This document shows, piece by piece, positions 7,084 to 16,324 of a stretch of 64,000 nt of DNA. Numbering within the stretch: position 1 is the stretch's first letter; each line of letters begins with the position of its first letter. Source of the DNA: JBDZVM01 sp040255675 (GTDB lineage: Bacteria > Actinomycetota > Actinomycetes > Acidothermales > Acidothermaceae); assembly GCA_040255675.1 (NCBI GenBank), contig JBDZVM010000010.1:48227-112226 (forward strand), read 5' to 3'. Under the pieces are notes generated by a model. The model made no database searches, was not told where the DNA came from, and was given only the letters and a program-made list of their open reading frames with translations. The translations under genes and the position numbers were made by a program.

Positions 7084-9615
7084 CTAGCGCCCCATCTCGG
7101 CATAGGAGTCGAAACCCGAAACGTCGGCCGCCCCCGCGGCGGCGACCGCGTCGAAAAACCGCGGGTCGGCGGCGATGATTGCCTGTTCCATGTCGAGGAG
7201 CTCGGTGACCCGTTCCTGCACCACGGCGACACCGGCCACCCCGTACTCGCTGACGTCTTCACGTGAGGTCGGCAACTCGTCGGCAATGTCGACGACGCCG
7301 TCGACCACCAAGCCCACGCTGCGGCGTCCTTGGGTGTAGACGATGACTTTGAGCTGGCCATCGTCGTCCGTGCTCGAGCCTGTGCCGAGCAGCGTCGAGA
7401 GCCGGCCGAGTGGCAAGAGCTGGCCCCGGTACTGCACGACCTCGCGCTGCCCGACGCGTTCGACGCTGGCCTCCGGAATTTCTTCGAGCCGAGTGACCAT
7501 CGACAGCGGCACGCCGACCCGCCGATCACCCACGGCCACGACCAGCAACGGCTCCGGCCCGTCGGCCGCCACAGTGACCGCCGTCTGCTTCGCGGCGTCG
7601 GACGTCGTGTCGTTCTCGCGGAACACGCGCGCGCGTCGAGCAAGGGCCCGGACGTCGACAATGAGCGACACTCGCCCGTCGCCGAGGATGGTGGCTCCGG
7701 CGTAGGTGCCAATCCCCTTGAGCTGGCGCGATAGCGGCTTCACGACGATCTCTTCGGTGTTCAGCACGCGATCGACGACCAACCCGAAGCGGCGGCCTTC
7801 GGCTTGTAGCACCAGGATGTACACGGCTTGATAAGGGTGGTCGTGCTCAACCTCGAGCACGTGGTCGAGCCAGACGAGCGGCAGCAAGCTGCCCCGAAGC
7901 CGATAGACGGCCGCGCCATGCATGTACTCGATGAGAGCGTCCGCCTGATCGGGCTCGATGCACACCAACTCTTCGAGGCTCACCTGCGGCACGGCGTAGC
8001 GTTCGCCGGCGCACTGCACCGTCAGCGCCGGAATGATCGCGAGAGTCAGCGGAATCTTCAGCCGAATCGCCGTGCCGTTGCCCAGTTCGCTGGTGACGTC
8101 GACCGTGCCGCCGATCTTTTCGATGTTCGTGCGGACGACGTCCATGCCGACGCCGCGGCCCGACACGTTCGTGACTTCATCAGCGGTGGTGAAGCCCGGC
8201 ACGAAGATCAGATTTATGATCTCGCGGTCGGCCATCGAGCGAAGCTGGTCGGGTGTGACGATGCCGCCGCGCAGCGCCTTGGCGGCCACGCGCTCGGGGT
8301 CGATCCCCGCGCCGTCGTCGATGATCTCGATGTTGACCTGGCCGCCTTCGTGGAACGCGCGCAGCAACAGCCGGCCCTCGGCTGGTTTGCCCGCGGCCCG
8401 GCGAATTTCGGGCGCCTCGATGCCGTGGTCGATGGCATTGCGGACGAGGTGAGTGAGCGGATCCTTGATCGCTTCCAGGATGGTCTTGTCGAGTTCGGTG
8501 TCGCGGCCCTCGAGTTCGAGCCGCACCTCGCGCCCGCACGAAACACCAAGATCGCGCACCATGCGAGGGAGCTTGTTCCACAGCGTGTCGATGGGCTGCA
8601 TGCGCGTCTTCATGACGCCTTCTTGCAGCTCGCTCACCAGCAGGTTGAGCCGTTGCGCGGCACGCAGCATCGCCGAGTCTGCCTGTGTCGCGGCCGTCGC
8701 GACAATCTGGTTACGCGTCAGCACGAGCTCGCCGACGAGGCGCATCAACGTGTCGAGCAGATTGACGTCGACCCGAAGCGTCGTCTCCGTGACCGCGTGA
8801 CCGCCCGGTGTGCCGCGAACGCCCGCCTGCGCGGCGAGCGCTTCCCGGATCTGTTCGTCGGTGGCTTGGCCATGGTCGACCAAAATTTCGCCAAGCGGTC
8901 GGTCGTCTCCGAGGCGCTGTTCGAGAATGGCGACCTCGACGTCGGTCTCGTCGACGCCTTGCGTCTTCAACAACTCGCCGAGCAGCGGGATCGGCTGCTC
9001 TTTCGCCGTGCTGTCTTTGTCGGCTTTTTCACCCCGCTTCGTCGCCTTGCCCTTGGCGCGCTTGGCGGATTTCGGCTCGGCGGGATCGCTAGGGTCAGCG
9101 GGGTTCGCGGGATCGGCGACATCGGCGAGGTCGCGAACGTCGTCGGCAACGTCAGATGGCTCGGGCGCGGCACTCGAAGCGGCGACCGCTTCCGCGCCTA
9201 TCTGCTGGCCTGCCTGCTCGTCTGCCGCGGTTTGTTCTTGCAGCGCCGTCAGCCTCGCCACGAGATCGCCGTGATCGAGATCGTTCTCAGCGCCGGTGGC
9301 CTCGATGGCCGCGAGGATCCCGCGGACGGCGTCGACCAGGTCGAGCAGGCCGCTCGTTCGCTCTTGCGACAGCGTCAGGCCGCCATCGCGAAGCTTGGCG
9401 AGCAAGCCTTCGCCCGCGTGGGTCAGTGCCTCGAGCTTGCCGAACGCGAGGAAGCCACTCGTGCCCTTGATGGTGTGAATCGTGCGGAAGATGCTTTGCA
9501 GCAAGTCGCGTGAGTCGGGCTCGCGCTCCAGGTCGACCAGATCACGGTCGAGCTGGTCGAGGTTCTCGTAACTTTCCACGAGAAACTCGCGCACGATCTC
9601 GTCGAACTCGTCCAT
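7084..9615 (-). CDS. cheA: CheA chemotaxis histidine kinase
   Basis: 843 residues from the ATG at 9615, which has GGAGGAG six bases upstream. Order: HPt domain with the phosphorylated His at 47 (TIHTIKGTSGF); an Asp/Ala/Pro-rich linker at 150-210; a segment at 211-263 with two LGE-type motifs; dimerisation helices near 285-345; ATPase with NAIDHG at 393-398, DDGAGID at 433-439 and GRGVGMD at 487-493; a first CheW domain from about 525 and a second from about 690. Two CheW-like domains and the 211-263 insert make it longer than the E. coli enzyme (654). It phosphorylates CheY and CheB. Confidence 0.93.
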   Translation of the reverse strand: MDEFDEIVREFLVESYENLDQLDRDLVDLEREPDSRDLLQSIFRTIHTIKGTSGFLAFGKLEALTHAGEGLLAKLRDGGLTLSQERTSGLLDLVDAVRGILAAIEATGAENDLDHGDLVARLTALQEQTAADEQAGQQIGAEAVAASSAAPEPSDVADDVRDLADVADPANPADPSDPAEPKSAKRAKGKATKRGEKADKDSTAKEQPIPLLGELLKTQGVDETDVEVAILEQRLGDDRPLGEILVDHGQATDEQIREALAAQAGVRGTPGGHAVTETTLRVDVNLLDTLMRLVGELVLTRNQIVATAATQADSAMLRAAQRLNLLVSELQEGVMKTRMQPIDTLWNKLPRMVRDLGVSCGREVRLELEGRDTELDKTILEAIKDPLTHLVRNAIDHGIEAPEIRRAAGKPAEGRLLLRAFHEGGQVNIEIIDDGAGIDPERVAAKALRGGIVTPDQLRSMADREIINLIFVPGFTTADEVTNVSGRGVGMDVVRTNIEKIGGTVDVTSELGNGTAIRLKIPLTLAIIPALTVQCAGERYAVPQVSLEELVCIEPDQADALIEYMHGAAVYRLRGSLLPLVWLDHVLEVEHDHPYQAVYILVLQAEGRRFGLVVDRVLNTEEIVVKPLSRQLKGIGTYAGATILGDGRVSLIVDVRALARRARVFRENDTTSDAAKQTAVTVAADGPEPLLVVAVGDRRVGVPLSMVTRLEEIPEASVERVGQREVVQYRGQLLPLGRLSTLLGTGSSTDDDGQLKVIVYTQGRRSVGLVVDGVVDIADELPTSREDVSEYGVAGVAVVQERVTELLDMEQAIIAADPRFFDAVAAAGAADVSGFDSYAEMGR

Positions 9616-9697
9616 CAGACTCCTCCGCGCCGGCGGCACGATCCAGGCACCCGTCGGAAAACGACGCTTTCTGCATCGGCACGTGTGGGGGATCCCT

Positions 9698-9743
9698 GAG
9701 CGGCGAATTCAGGAGCCGCAAGTTTCAGAGCGGCGAATTCAGG
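9698..9743. repeat. Two copies of a 16-bp direct repeat
   Basis: GAGCGGCGAATTCAGG occurs at 9698-9713 and 9728-9743. The second copy covers the stop codon of the RecB-like gene, so the repeat lies between it and cheA. No function is apparent; the rest of the 123-base spacer shows nothing else. Confidence 0.65.
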
Positions 9744-10593
9744 GCTTGAGACTCGCGTCAAGGTCGGCCAGGCCGTCCCACGGCTGCCGGGCCTCACCGG
9801 CCGCCTGGCCTTCTGGACAGTGTGCGCGAAACGTACACCAACCGCACCCCGGTCGGGGCCGCGCCGGAAACAGCTCGGGATCGGCCTCGGGATTGGTGCC
9901 CGCCGCGACGATCTCGTCGGCGATCGACTCACACCGGGTCACCTGCCGGTCGAGCGACTGCGGCGTGTGCACCCACTGCCGCACCTCGCCGGTGGGCACG
10001 TGGTGCAGTTCGACCCGATAACAGGGACGCCGCAACGTGGCGCCCGCCGCGACCGCGTAGAGCGCGAGCGCCGCCGAACCGCGAACGTCGTCGGACGTCG
10101 GGGGGCGTCGTCCGGTCTTGTAGTCGACGACGACGAGTTCGCCGCCGCGATCATCGAGCCGATCGACCCGGCCCGAGAGCGCCAACCGTCTCGTGCGGGC
10201 GCCGAACGTGCGCTCGACGCCGACCGGCTCGGCGTGCGGATCGAGACGGGCGACGTACCGCTCGACCATCGCTTTGGAACGCGACCGCCACATTCGCGAC
10301 TGCGCGTCGTCGCGAAAGCCCTCGTTCGACCACGCGGTGTCGAGCAACTCCCCCGCCGCTTCAGGCGTGCGCCGCTGTGGCGGCAACCGCCACCAACCGG
10401 CGAGCGCGTTGTGCACACTCGCCCCGAGGCTGTTGTGCGCCCACGGCGGGCCGGGAGTCGGGCGGGGCCGATCGAGGTATTTCATGCGGTAAAGGCGCGG
10501 GCAGTCGACCCACGTCATCAGCCGCGATGGCGTGCATGAGAACAGCCGCCGCGGCATGCCGGCCAAGCCGAGTTGGGTCGCGTCGTCCGTCAT
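9739..10593 (-). CDS. RecB-family PD-(D/E)XK nuclease with Fe-S cysteines
   Basis: 284 residues from the ATG at 10593, with AGGA eight bases upstream; a second ATG lies three codons earlier. The nuclease core is seen in GRVDRLDD followed by ELVVVDYKTGR (residues near 160), giving the Asp and DxK of the PD-(D/E)XK fold. One Cys in DCPRLYRMKYL near the start and three in CGWCTFRAHC near the end match the Cys pattern that binds a 4Fe-4S cluster in AddB and Cas4 nucleases. It probably trims DNA in repair. No helicase gene is adjacent. Confidence 0.8.
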   Translation of the reverse strand: MTDDATQLGLAGMPRRLFSCTPSRLMTWVDCPRLYRMKYLDRPRPTPGPPWAHNSLGASVHNALAGWWRLPPQRRTPEAAGELLDTAWSNEGFRDDAQSRMWRSRSKAMVERYVARLDPHAEPVGVERTFGARTRRLALSGRVDRLDDRGGELVVVDYKTGRRPPTSDDVRGSAALALYAVAAGATLRRPCYRVELHHVPTGEVRQWVHTPQSLDRQVTRCESIADEIVAAGTNPEADPELFPARPRPGCGWCTFRAHCPEGQAAGEARQPWDGLADLDASLKP

Positions 10594-10633
10594 GGCTGCC
10601 ATCCTGGCGAACGCCACCGACGAAACGCCTCGA

Positions 10634-11482
10634 TCATGAGAAGAGGGCGACGTCGGCGTCGCGCAGCGGGCGATACCCTTTCGCGAACGCATGAACCTCG
10701 CCACCGGTGCGCACCCGGGCTTGCGCCGCGCCGCCGGCGACGGCCCGCGCGATCGCGTCGACCGGCAGCGGGGTATCGCACGCCGCGACCACCAGGTTTC
10801 CGCTGCGCCGGCCCCGAAAAACCGAAGGCTCAGAGATAACCACGACCTCGGCGAACACGTCGAGCAGACCGGCCAACTCGCGGCCCAGCCTTCGAAACGG
10901 CACTTCGTCCGCGACATTCACCAAGTAGGCACCGCCCGCGCGCAGAATTTCCTTGACCAGCAAAGTGAATTCGACCGTGCACACGTGCGGCGGCACCGCG
11001 CGGTCGCGAAAAACATCGCGGACGACGACGTCAGCCGAACCTGCCGCCAAGCCGAGCACGCCGGCGCGCGCATCACAAATCCTTATTCGAAGCCGGCGAT
11101 TCTTCGGCAGCGGCAGTTTCTGCCGTACCAGCGCCGCCAACGCCGCATCGATTTCAAAAACAATCTGCTTGGAGGCCGGCCGTGTCGTGGCGAGATAACG
11201 TGGCAACGAAAACGCGCCGCCGCCGAGGTGCACGAAATCAAGCGGACCACCAACAGGCGCAAGACAATCGATAACATCAGCCAGCCAGCGTACATACTCG
11301 AAAGCCAAATACGTCGGCTCATCGAGATCGACGTGCGAATGCTCGACGTCGTCCAAGAACAACGTGTAGGCATTTCGTCGCGACTCATCACGCGCGATGA
11401 TCGCCGTAGCCGTGTCGGTGACGAAGGTTTCGCCGGCCGCGCGTCGTCCGGCGATAGAAAGATGCCTGGCCGAAGCGGTCAC
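10634..11482 (-). CDS. Spermidine-synthase-like methyltransferase-fold protein
   Basis: 282 residues. The Rossmann core shows FVHLGGGAFSLPRYLA (about 100-115), FEIDAALAALVRQKL with the acidic ribose-binding residue, and DVVVRDVFRDRAVP. This is the pattern of the spermidine synthase/fused SAM-dependent superfamily widespread in actinobacteria; whether it makes polyamines is unknown. The GTG start overlaps the stop of the PHP gene as GTGA, which fixes the start although the frame is open far upstream. The pair with PHP and DUF6758 forms a short operon. Confidence 0.75.
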   Translation of the reverse strand: MTASARHLSIAGRRAAGETFVTDTATAIIARDESRRNAYTLFLDDVEHSHVDLDEPTYLAFEYVRWLADVIDCLAPVGGPLDFVHLGGGAFSLPRYLATTRPASKQIVFEIDAALAALVRQKLPLPKNRRLRIRICDARAGVLGLAAGSADVVVRDVFRDRAVPPHVCTVEFTLLVKEILRAGGAYLVNVADEVPFRRLGRELAGLLDVFAEVVVISEPSVFRGRRSGNLVVAACDTPLPVDAIARAVAGGAAQARVRTGGEVHAFAKGYRPLRDADVALFS

Positions 11483-12327
11483 CCGCGCACCACGGCCGCG
11501 CCGCTCGACCGCGCGACCAGTTCTTCGAAAATAACGGGGTTTGTGGTGTTCGCGCCTATTGAAATAGTTTTCACGAATCCGTGGTAATCGCTGGAGCCGG
11601 TGGCCAGCAGCCCGAGTGACGAAGCGAGCGTTCGCAGCCGAGCACGGGTCGGCTCGTCGTGGTCGGGATGGTCGACCTCCAGGCCGTCCAGGCCCGCCGC
11701 CGCGAACCGCTCGATGCATGCCTCGTCGACGATCGCGCCGCGCGACGACGCCGCCGGGTGGGCGAACACCGAAACCCCGCCTGCCGCTTTTACCAGCGCG
11801 ATGGCGCGCTCCGGCGCGAGCGAGTATTTCTCCACGTAGGCGCGGCCGTCGTTGCCGATCCAATCCGGGGTGAAAGCCTCCGACACGTCCGCGACCACCC
11901 CTACCTCGACCAGTGCCCGCGCGACATGCGGCCGGCCCACCGCGCCGTCGCCCGCGATGCGCGCGACCTGCTCCCAGCTCACGGGCGCACCCAATTCGAC
12001 GAGCTTGTCGACCATCGCGCGCGCCCGCCGCACTCGGTCGCCGCGCAGCCGCTCCGTCTCGGCGGCAAGCTCGGCATGCCCGGGATCGAAGAGGTATCCG
12101 AGCAGATGAAGGCTGACGCCGTCGGCCAGGCACGACAACTCGATCCCCGGCACCACCGCGACGTCGAGTGAGGCCACCGCCGCGAACGCCGCGGCATATC
12201 CCGAGGTGGTGTCGTGGTCGGTCAACGCGACGACGTCGAGGCCGGCCTTCGCGGCAACGGCCATAAGGTCGGACGGCGAGTCCGTGCCGTCGGAGGCGCT
12301 GCTGTGAGCGTGCAGGTCGATGCGCAC
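11479..12327 (-). CDS. PHP-domain metal-dependent phosphoesterase
   Basis: 282 residues. Metal ligands of the PHP fold are visible: DLHAHSSASDG at 4-14, LTDHDT at 36-41, ELSC near 63, FAHPA near 190 and GSSDYHG near 253. This is the stand-alone TrpH/YciV-like class, whose studied members hydrolyse 3',5'-nucleoside bisphosphates or short RNA ends. It lies ten bases after the DUF6758 gene and overlaps the next gene by four bases. Confidence 0.85.
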   Translation of the reverse strand: MRIDLHAHSSASDGTDSPSDLMAVAAKAGLDVVALTDHDTTSGYAAAFAAVASLDVAVVPGIELSCLADGVSLHLLGYLFDPGHAELAAETERLRGDRVRRARAMVDKLVELGAPVSWEQVARIAGDGAVGRPHVARALVEVGVVADVSEAFTPDWIGNDGRAYVEKYSLAPERAIALVKAAGGVSVFAHPAASSRGAIVDEACIERFAAAGLDGLEVDHPDHDEPTRARLRTLASSLGLLATGSSDYHGFVKTISIGANTTNPVIFEELVARSSGAAVVRG

Positions 12328-12337
12328 GCCCGCCAGG

Positions 12338-13000
12338 CTATCGGCGTCCGGGCTCGTCGTCGCTTTTCGCGAGGGTGGCCAGGCGTGGGGTCAACGCACC
12401 GAACGGGACGTCGGTGCCGCCCAACTGATCGCGCAAATCGCGCAAGCCGAGATCTTCGAGCATCAAGATGCCCGCCGCCGCGGGCCACAGCAACGCCCAA
12501 ATCCAGGCGGCCTTCGCCTCGCCGACGTAGACCGCGAGTTCGGGGCCGGCGTCGATGCTCCACAGCGGCGTCGGATGCCCTGACAGGCTCAGCCTCGCGT
12601 GCGGTGGGCCCGCGTCGAACCCGTCACCCGGGTCAGGGCCGGGCAGGCCCGCGATATGCGCGGCGAGACCCACACCTGGCGATTCGGCGACAAGCAGCAG
12701 GTCGCCGGCGCCGCCGAGCGGAGCCGGTCCGGAACAGCCGACCACGGTGGCGAGCGCTCCCGTTCGCTCGTCTCCGGCGTGCGCGAAACCGGTGACGACC
12801 CAACCGGTGGGCAGCGGCCAAAGCAACCACACCGGCACCCGGGCGTGGGCGACCATGCGCTCGAGGCATTCCGCACTGGGCCGCGTGATCGGCTGAAGCG
12901 GCGGCACCGGCCCGTGCGCGTCGCATTGCCAGTCGCTCGACCAAACGCTCGGCGCGTGCAAGGCGCCACCGCACCGCGGGCAGATCGGCTTGCCCTTCAT
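12338..13000 (-). CDS. DUF6758-type zinc-ribbon protein
   Basis: 220 residues. It begins with CPRCGG at 8-13 and a third Cys in WQCDAHG near 27, forming a small zinc ribbon, followed by [20 protein letters not shown]. The sequence matches the actinobacterial family I know as DUF6758, often found beside a PHP phosphoesterase, as here. Function is unknown. It is the first gene of a three-gene run ending at 10634. Confidence 0.7.
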   Translation of the reverse strand: MKGKPICPRCGGALHAPSVWSSDWQCDAHGPVPPLQPITRPSAECLERMVAHARVPVWLLWPLPTGWVVTGFAHAGDERTGALATVVGCSGPAPLGGAGDLLLVAESPGVGLAAHIAGLPGPDPGDGFDAGPPHARLSLSGHPTPLWSIDAGPELAVYVGEAKAAWIWALLWPAAAGILMLEDLGLRDLRDQLGGTDVPFGALTPRLATLAKSDDEPGRR

Positions 13001-13056
13001 GGCTTCGACCGTGTCTCGCTCAGCTCATGCTCGTCAAGGGTGACTACTGTGCTGTT

Positions 13057-13449
13057 ATGCCCGAAATTTCGGCGGTCGGCGCAGTCGTCGTCCGCGATGG
13101 AACGCTGCTGCTCGTTCGCCGGGGTCACGCCCCTGCCATCGGACGATGGTCGGTGCCGGGCGGCCGTGTCGAGCCGGGCGAAACCGACGCGGACGCCGTC
13201 GTTCGCGAAGTGGCCGAAGAAACCGGACTTCACGTGCGTGTGGGTCCATTGGTCGGCGAAGTGCTGCGGCCGGGCACCGGCGACGACACCTACCGGATCC
13301 GCGACTATCTCGTCGAGATCATCGACGGAGCCGAACACGCCGGGGACGACGCCAGTGACCTCGCCTGGGTCGCCTTCGATCGTCTCGCCGAGACCGACCT
13401 CACCGATGGTCTGCTCGATGCCCTGCGGGAATGGGCCGTCATACCGTGA
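13057..13449 (+). CDS. NUDIX hydrolase
   Basis: 130 residues from the ATG at 13057; an in-frame ATG ten codons earlier lacks a ribosome binding site. The Nudix box G-x5-E-x7-REVAEETGL is intact at about residues 33-55 ([10 protein letters not shown] then [11 protein letters not shown]), so it should hydrolyse a nucleoside diphosphate derivative; the substrate cannot be told. No Shine-Dalgarno sequence is seen before 13057, but TACTGT lies six bases upstream, which could be the -10 box of a leaderless transcript. It is divergent from the DUF6758 gene. Confidence 0.85.
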   Translation: MPEISAVGAVVVRDGTLLLVRRGHAPAIGRWSVPGGRVEPGETDADAVVREVAEETGLHVRVGPLVGEVLRPGTGDDTYRIRDYLVEIIDGAEHAGDDASDLAWVAFDRLAETDLTDGLLDALREWAVIP

Positions 13450-13519
13450 TCGACCGCACGTGATCGACCACCGCGTGATCGACCACCGCGTGATCGACCG
13501 CCGTGTGATCGATGTTGTC
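13446..13519. repeat. Five tandem copies of a 15-bp repeat
   Basis: Units begin at 13446, 13460, 13475, 13490 and 13505, each starting GTGATCGA; the two central ones are identical (GTGATCGACCACCGC). The array covers the NUDIX stop codon and ends about 85 bases before the LacI-type gene. It may be a regulator-binding array or a slippage product. Confidence 0.75.
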
Positions 13520-13605
13520 GTTCGCGCCGTGCTGCCCTCGTGTCTGTGCGAAGGAGTGCAGACTGGTAACTCGAGCAAAAAGGATTCGGTGTGAGGAGCG
13601 GCGGC

Positions 13606-14676
13606 ATGGCGAGCGCGAACAAGGCTGCCGGCGACCCGGCCGCGCGCGAACCGGCCGCCACCCAACCGGAAGTCCCCGAGTCGCTCACCCTCGAAGCCGT
13701 CGCCGCCCATGCGGGTGTGTCGCGAGCGACGGTCTCTCGCGTCATCAACGACTCGCCGCGGGTGAGCCCCGAAGCGAAAGCTGCCGTAGAGCGATCGATC
13801 GAGACACTCGGGTATGTGCCCAATCGCGCCGCCCGCTCGCTCGTCACCAAGCGCACCGACTCCATCGCGTTGGTGATCGCCGAACGCGAATCGCGACTGT
13901 TCGCCGACCCGGTGCTCGCCGGCATGGTCAGCGGCATCGCGGCCGAGCTCGCGAACACCAACTACATGTTCGTGCTGCTCACCGCGCAGGGCGAAGAAAA
14001 CCGAATCGCGCGCTACGTGCGTAACAGGCACGCTGACGGCGTCATTTTAATGTCGCTGCACGGCGACGACCCGCTGCTCACCATGCTCGAAAAACAGCGT
14101 TTCCCGGCCGTGCTCAGCGGTCGGCCGTTGAGCAATCACGCAATCCCGTACGTCGACGCCGACAGCGAGAACGGCGCCAAGGCGGCGGTCGAGTACCTGC
14201 TGGCCCAAGGCCGCAAACGCATCGTGTCGATCGCCGGGCCGCAAGAGATGTGCGCGGGCATCGACCGCCTCACCGGCTTCAAGGCCGGTCTGCCGGCCGA
14301 ACTCAAACAGCATTGGCGCGAATTCGTGGCGATCGGAAACTTCACCGAAGAAAGCGGCGAAGCCGCGATGAGAGACCTTTTACAACGGGTTCCCGACCTC
14401 GACGCGGTGTTCGCCGCGAACGACTTGATGGCGGCGGGCGCGTTGCGCGTGCTCAAGGCCAATGGTCGCAAGGTTCCTGACGATGTCGCGCTGGTCGGCT
14501 TCGACGATTCGAACATCGCCCGGCACACCGACCCGCAACTCACCAGTGTGCGGCAGCCGATCGAAGACCTCGGTCGCAATATGGCACGTCTGCTTTTGCA
14601 GCAACTGCAAGAGGGCGCTCCTACGCCCGAGTCGATGGTCTTGCCGACCGAACTGGTTGTTCGCGGTTCCGCGTAA
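13606..14676 (+). CDS. LacI-family transcriptional repressor
   Basis: 356 residues from ATG 13606 (AGGAG seven bases upstream); a GTG at 13591 with AAGGA six bases upstream is also possible and would add five residues. After a 20-residue Ala/Pro leader comes the LacI helix-turn-helix, LEAVAAHAGVSRATVSRVIN, then NRAARSLVTKRTDSIALVI as hinge and start of the sugar-binding domain, ending VALVGFDDSNIARHTDPQLTSVRQP. Such proteins repress sugar-use genes until an effector binds. No transporter or hydrolase is beside it; the xylanase at 0.5-1.7 kb is the only polysaccharide-degrading enzyme in the window. Confidence 0.9.
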   Translation: MASANKAAGDPAAREPAATQPEVPESLTLEAVAAHAGVSRATVSRVINDSPRVSPEAKAAVERSIETLGYVPNRAARSLVTKRTDSIALVIAERESRLFADPVLAGMVSGIAAELANTNYMFVLLTAQGEENRIARYVRNRHADGVILMSLHGDDPLLTMLEKQRFPAVLSGRPLSNHAIPYVDADSENGAKAAVEYLLAQGRKRIVSIAGPQEMCAGIDRLTGFKAGLPAELKQHWREFVAIGNFTEESGEAAMRDLLQRVPDLDAVFAANDLMAAGALRVLKANGRKVPDDVALVGFDDSNIARHTDPQLTSVRQPIEDLGRNMARLLLQQLQEGAPTPESMVLPTELVVRGSA

Positions 14677-14840
14677 TTACGCGCCGATAGGCCGGTCGAT
14701 CGTTCCGCCGAGATCCGCGAGGGGTCAGCGCGGCATGGCGACATAACGCCACCATCGCGACATCCGCGTAGGGTTAGTGGCAGAAGTGGGCCCCACGCGG
14801 TTGCGCCACGTAACACCCAGCGCCAACGGGAGTGGATCGC

Positions 14841-15578
14841 ATGAGCGACCCGACGCCATCACCGGCAGCGCCATCGCCGGCAGCGCCATCGCCGGTAGGG
14901 CGTGCCGAAACGGACGACGCACCAGCGTCGATCAGGGTCTTCTTGCTCGACGACCACGAAATGGTGCGCCGCGGCGTGCGCGACATGCTCGAGTCGACAC
15001 CTGACATCGTCGTTGTCGGCGAGGCCGGCACGGCAGCCGAGGCGATGAGCGCCGTCCGGGAGGCGAAGCCCGACATCGCCGTCCTCGACATCAGGCTTCC
15101 CGACGGCGACGGGATCGCGATCTGCCGCGAGATCCGAGCCGAGATGCCGAACGTGAGCTGCCTGATGCTGACGTCGTATCCGGACGACGACGCGCTTTAC
15201 GAGTCGATCGTGGCCGGGGCGTCCGGCTACATCCTCAAAGAGGTCGCCGGAGCCGATCTGGTCAGCGCCATCCGGACTGTCGCGGCGGGCCATTCCATCA
15301 TCGATCCCGTCACCACCGCACGCGTCATGGAACGGCTGCGCACCGACCCCCGGTCGCGAGATCCGCTCTACGCCCTCACCGATCAGGAGCGGCGTATCTT
15401 GCGGCTGATCGGCGAGGGCCTGACGAACCGGCAGATCGCGGAGCGGCTGTTCCTCGCCGAGAAAACGGTGAAGAACTACGTGTCGACGATGCTCGGCAAG
15501 CTCGGCATGCGCCGCCGCACCCAGGCGGCCATGCTCGCCGGAAAGCTCCGCGAGAAGCAAAACGAACCCAAGCCGTGA
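14841..15578 (+). CDS. DevR/DosR-like LuxR-type response regulator
   Basis: 245 residues from ATG 14841 (GGGAG upstream). A 30-residue Pro/Ala/Ser leader is built from a 15-base DNA repeat encoding APSPA units. The receiver follows: LLDDHEMVRRGVRDML (35-50), phospho-acceptor Asp at about 83 in VLDIRLPDGDG, and LTSY. The C-terminal LuxR helix-turn-helix shows LTDQERRILRLIGEGLTNRQ and AEKTVKNYVSTMLGKLGM. Wording is very close to mycobacterial DevR/DosR, the hypoxia and nitric-oxide regulator, but no partner kinase is adjacent and the signal is unknown. Confidence 0.88.
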   Translation: MSDPTPSPAAPSPAAPSPVGRAETDDAPASIRVFLLDDHEMVRRGVRDMLESTPDIVVVGEAGTAAEAMSAVREAKPDIAVLDIRLPDGDGIAICREIRAEMPNVSCLMLTSYPDDDALYESIVAGASGYILKEVAGADLVSAIRTVAAGHSIIDPVTTARVMERLRTDPRSRDPLYALTDQERRILRLIGEGLTNRQIAERLFLAEKTVKNYVSTMLGKLGMRRRTQAAMLAGKLREKQNEPKP

Positions 15579-15600
15579 CGAACCCCGGCCCCGGCGAGGG

Positions 15601-16125
15601 TTAGAGGGGCATCGGGCCGCCAGGACTTCGTCCGGGTGCCGCCATCTCGAAATCGAGCCCGGCCTGGTGCGGGGTCGACGCCGCGCGCGTGGGCGGCCGA
15701 GCGACCGCGGGCGCAACCACGCCGTCACCGCCCATCTGGACGAGTTCGTGCTGCGATCGCACGGTAAGCGCGTCGTAAAGGCGGCGGCGCCAAGCCACGA
15801 CGTCGGGATCGGCTTCCGACCGGTAGAAGCCGCCGGCAGCTTCGAACAGTTCGCTGTAGACGCCGTCTGCCACCGCGATCGCGCGCCGCAGCTCCTCGTC
15901 GATCCGCCGGTGCAGGCGGCGGCGCTCGTCGATGCCCGCGCCCCGCTCCAGCGCGTCGACCAGGTCAGCGCCCAAACGCCGAACGTTTCGCATCGCGCTG
16001 TCGTAACGTCCAACCTCCGACGCCGTATCGCGGCTACGCCCCACGAGCAGGCCCGAGGTGCGGCGCTTGGCGATGCGGCGTCCGCCCGGCTCGTCCGAAC
16101 GTCGTCCGACCGGTGTGAGCGACAT
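15601..16125 (-). CDS. Unknown basic protein
   Basis: 174 residues. The ATG at 16125 has AAGGAG five bases upstream. The N-terminus is basic (GRRIAKRRTSG), followed by a helical, possibly coiled segment (about 45-110: RNVRRLGADLVDALERG and ERRRLHRRIDEELRRA) and a Pro-rich tail. No membrane segment or known motif. It converges on the response regulator, ending 23 bases after it. The 199 bases before the next gene show no clear signal. Family not recognised. Confidence 0.65.
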   Translation of the reverse strand: MSLTPVGRRSDEPGGRRIAKRRTSGLLVGRSRDTASEVGRYDSAMRNVRRLGADLVDALERGAGIDERRRLHRRIDEELRRAIAVADGVYSELFEAAGGFYRSEADPDVVAWRRRLYDALTVRSQHELVQMGGDGVVAPAVARPPTRAASTPHQAGLDFEMAAPGRSPGGPMPL

Positions 16126-16324
16126 CGTGTCTCCTTCCTTCTCGTTCCCCTCGCGGAAACCGTGATCCTGCCATCTGTCAGCCTGCCCGATCAGCCGGTG
16201 GACGGCCAGAGGCAAAAGTCGGACGGTCCGCCCGCGCGTCCACGCGACACGCGCGACCTCCGCGAAGCGGACGGCGATAACCTCCCGACATGAGCACGGC
16301 ACACAGCGCGCCGACGGGTCGCCG

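Noticed and set aside
7828..9513. Open frame of 561 codons on the plus strand
   Set aside because: It lies wholly opposite cheA, which has all its domains; the opposite frame is open only because of GC-rich third positions and shows no motif.
11483..12133. N-terminal extension of the spermidine-synthase-like protein
   Set aside because: The frame is open upstream but lies inside the PHP gene; the GTGA overlap at 11482 sets the start.
13446..13519. CRISPR array
   Set aside because: The units are contiguous 15-base tandem repeats with no spacers, and no cas genes are present.
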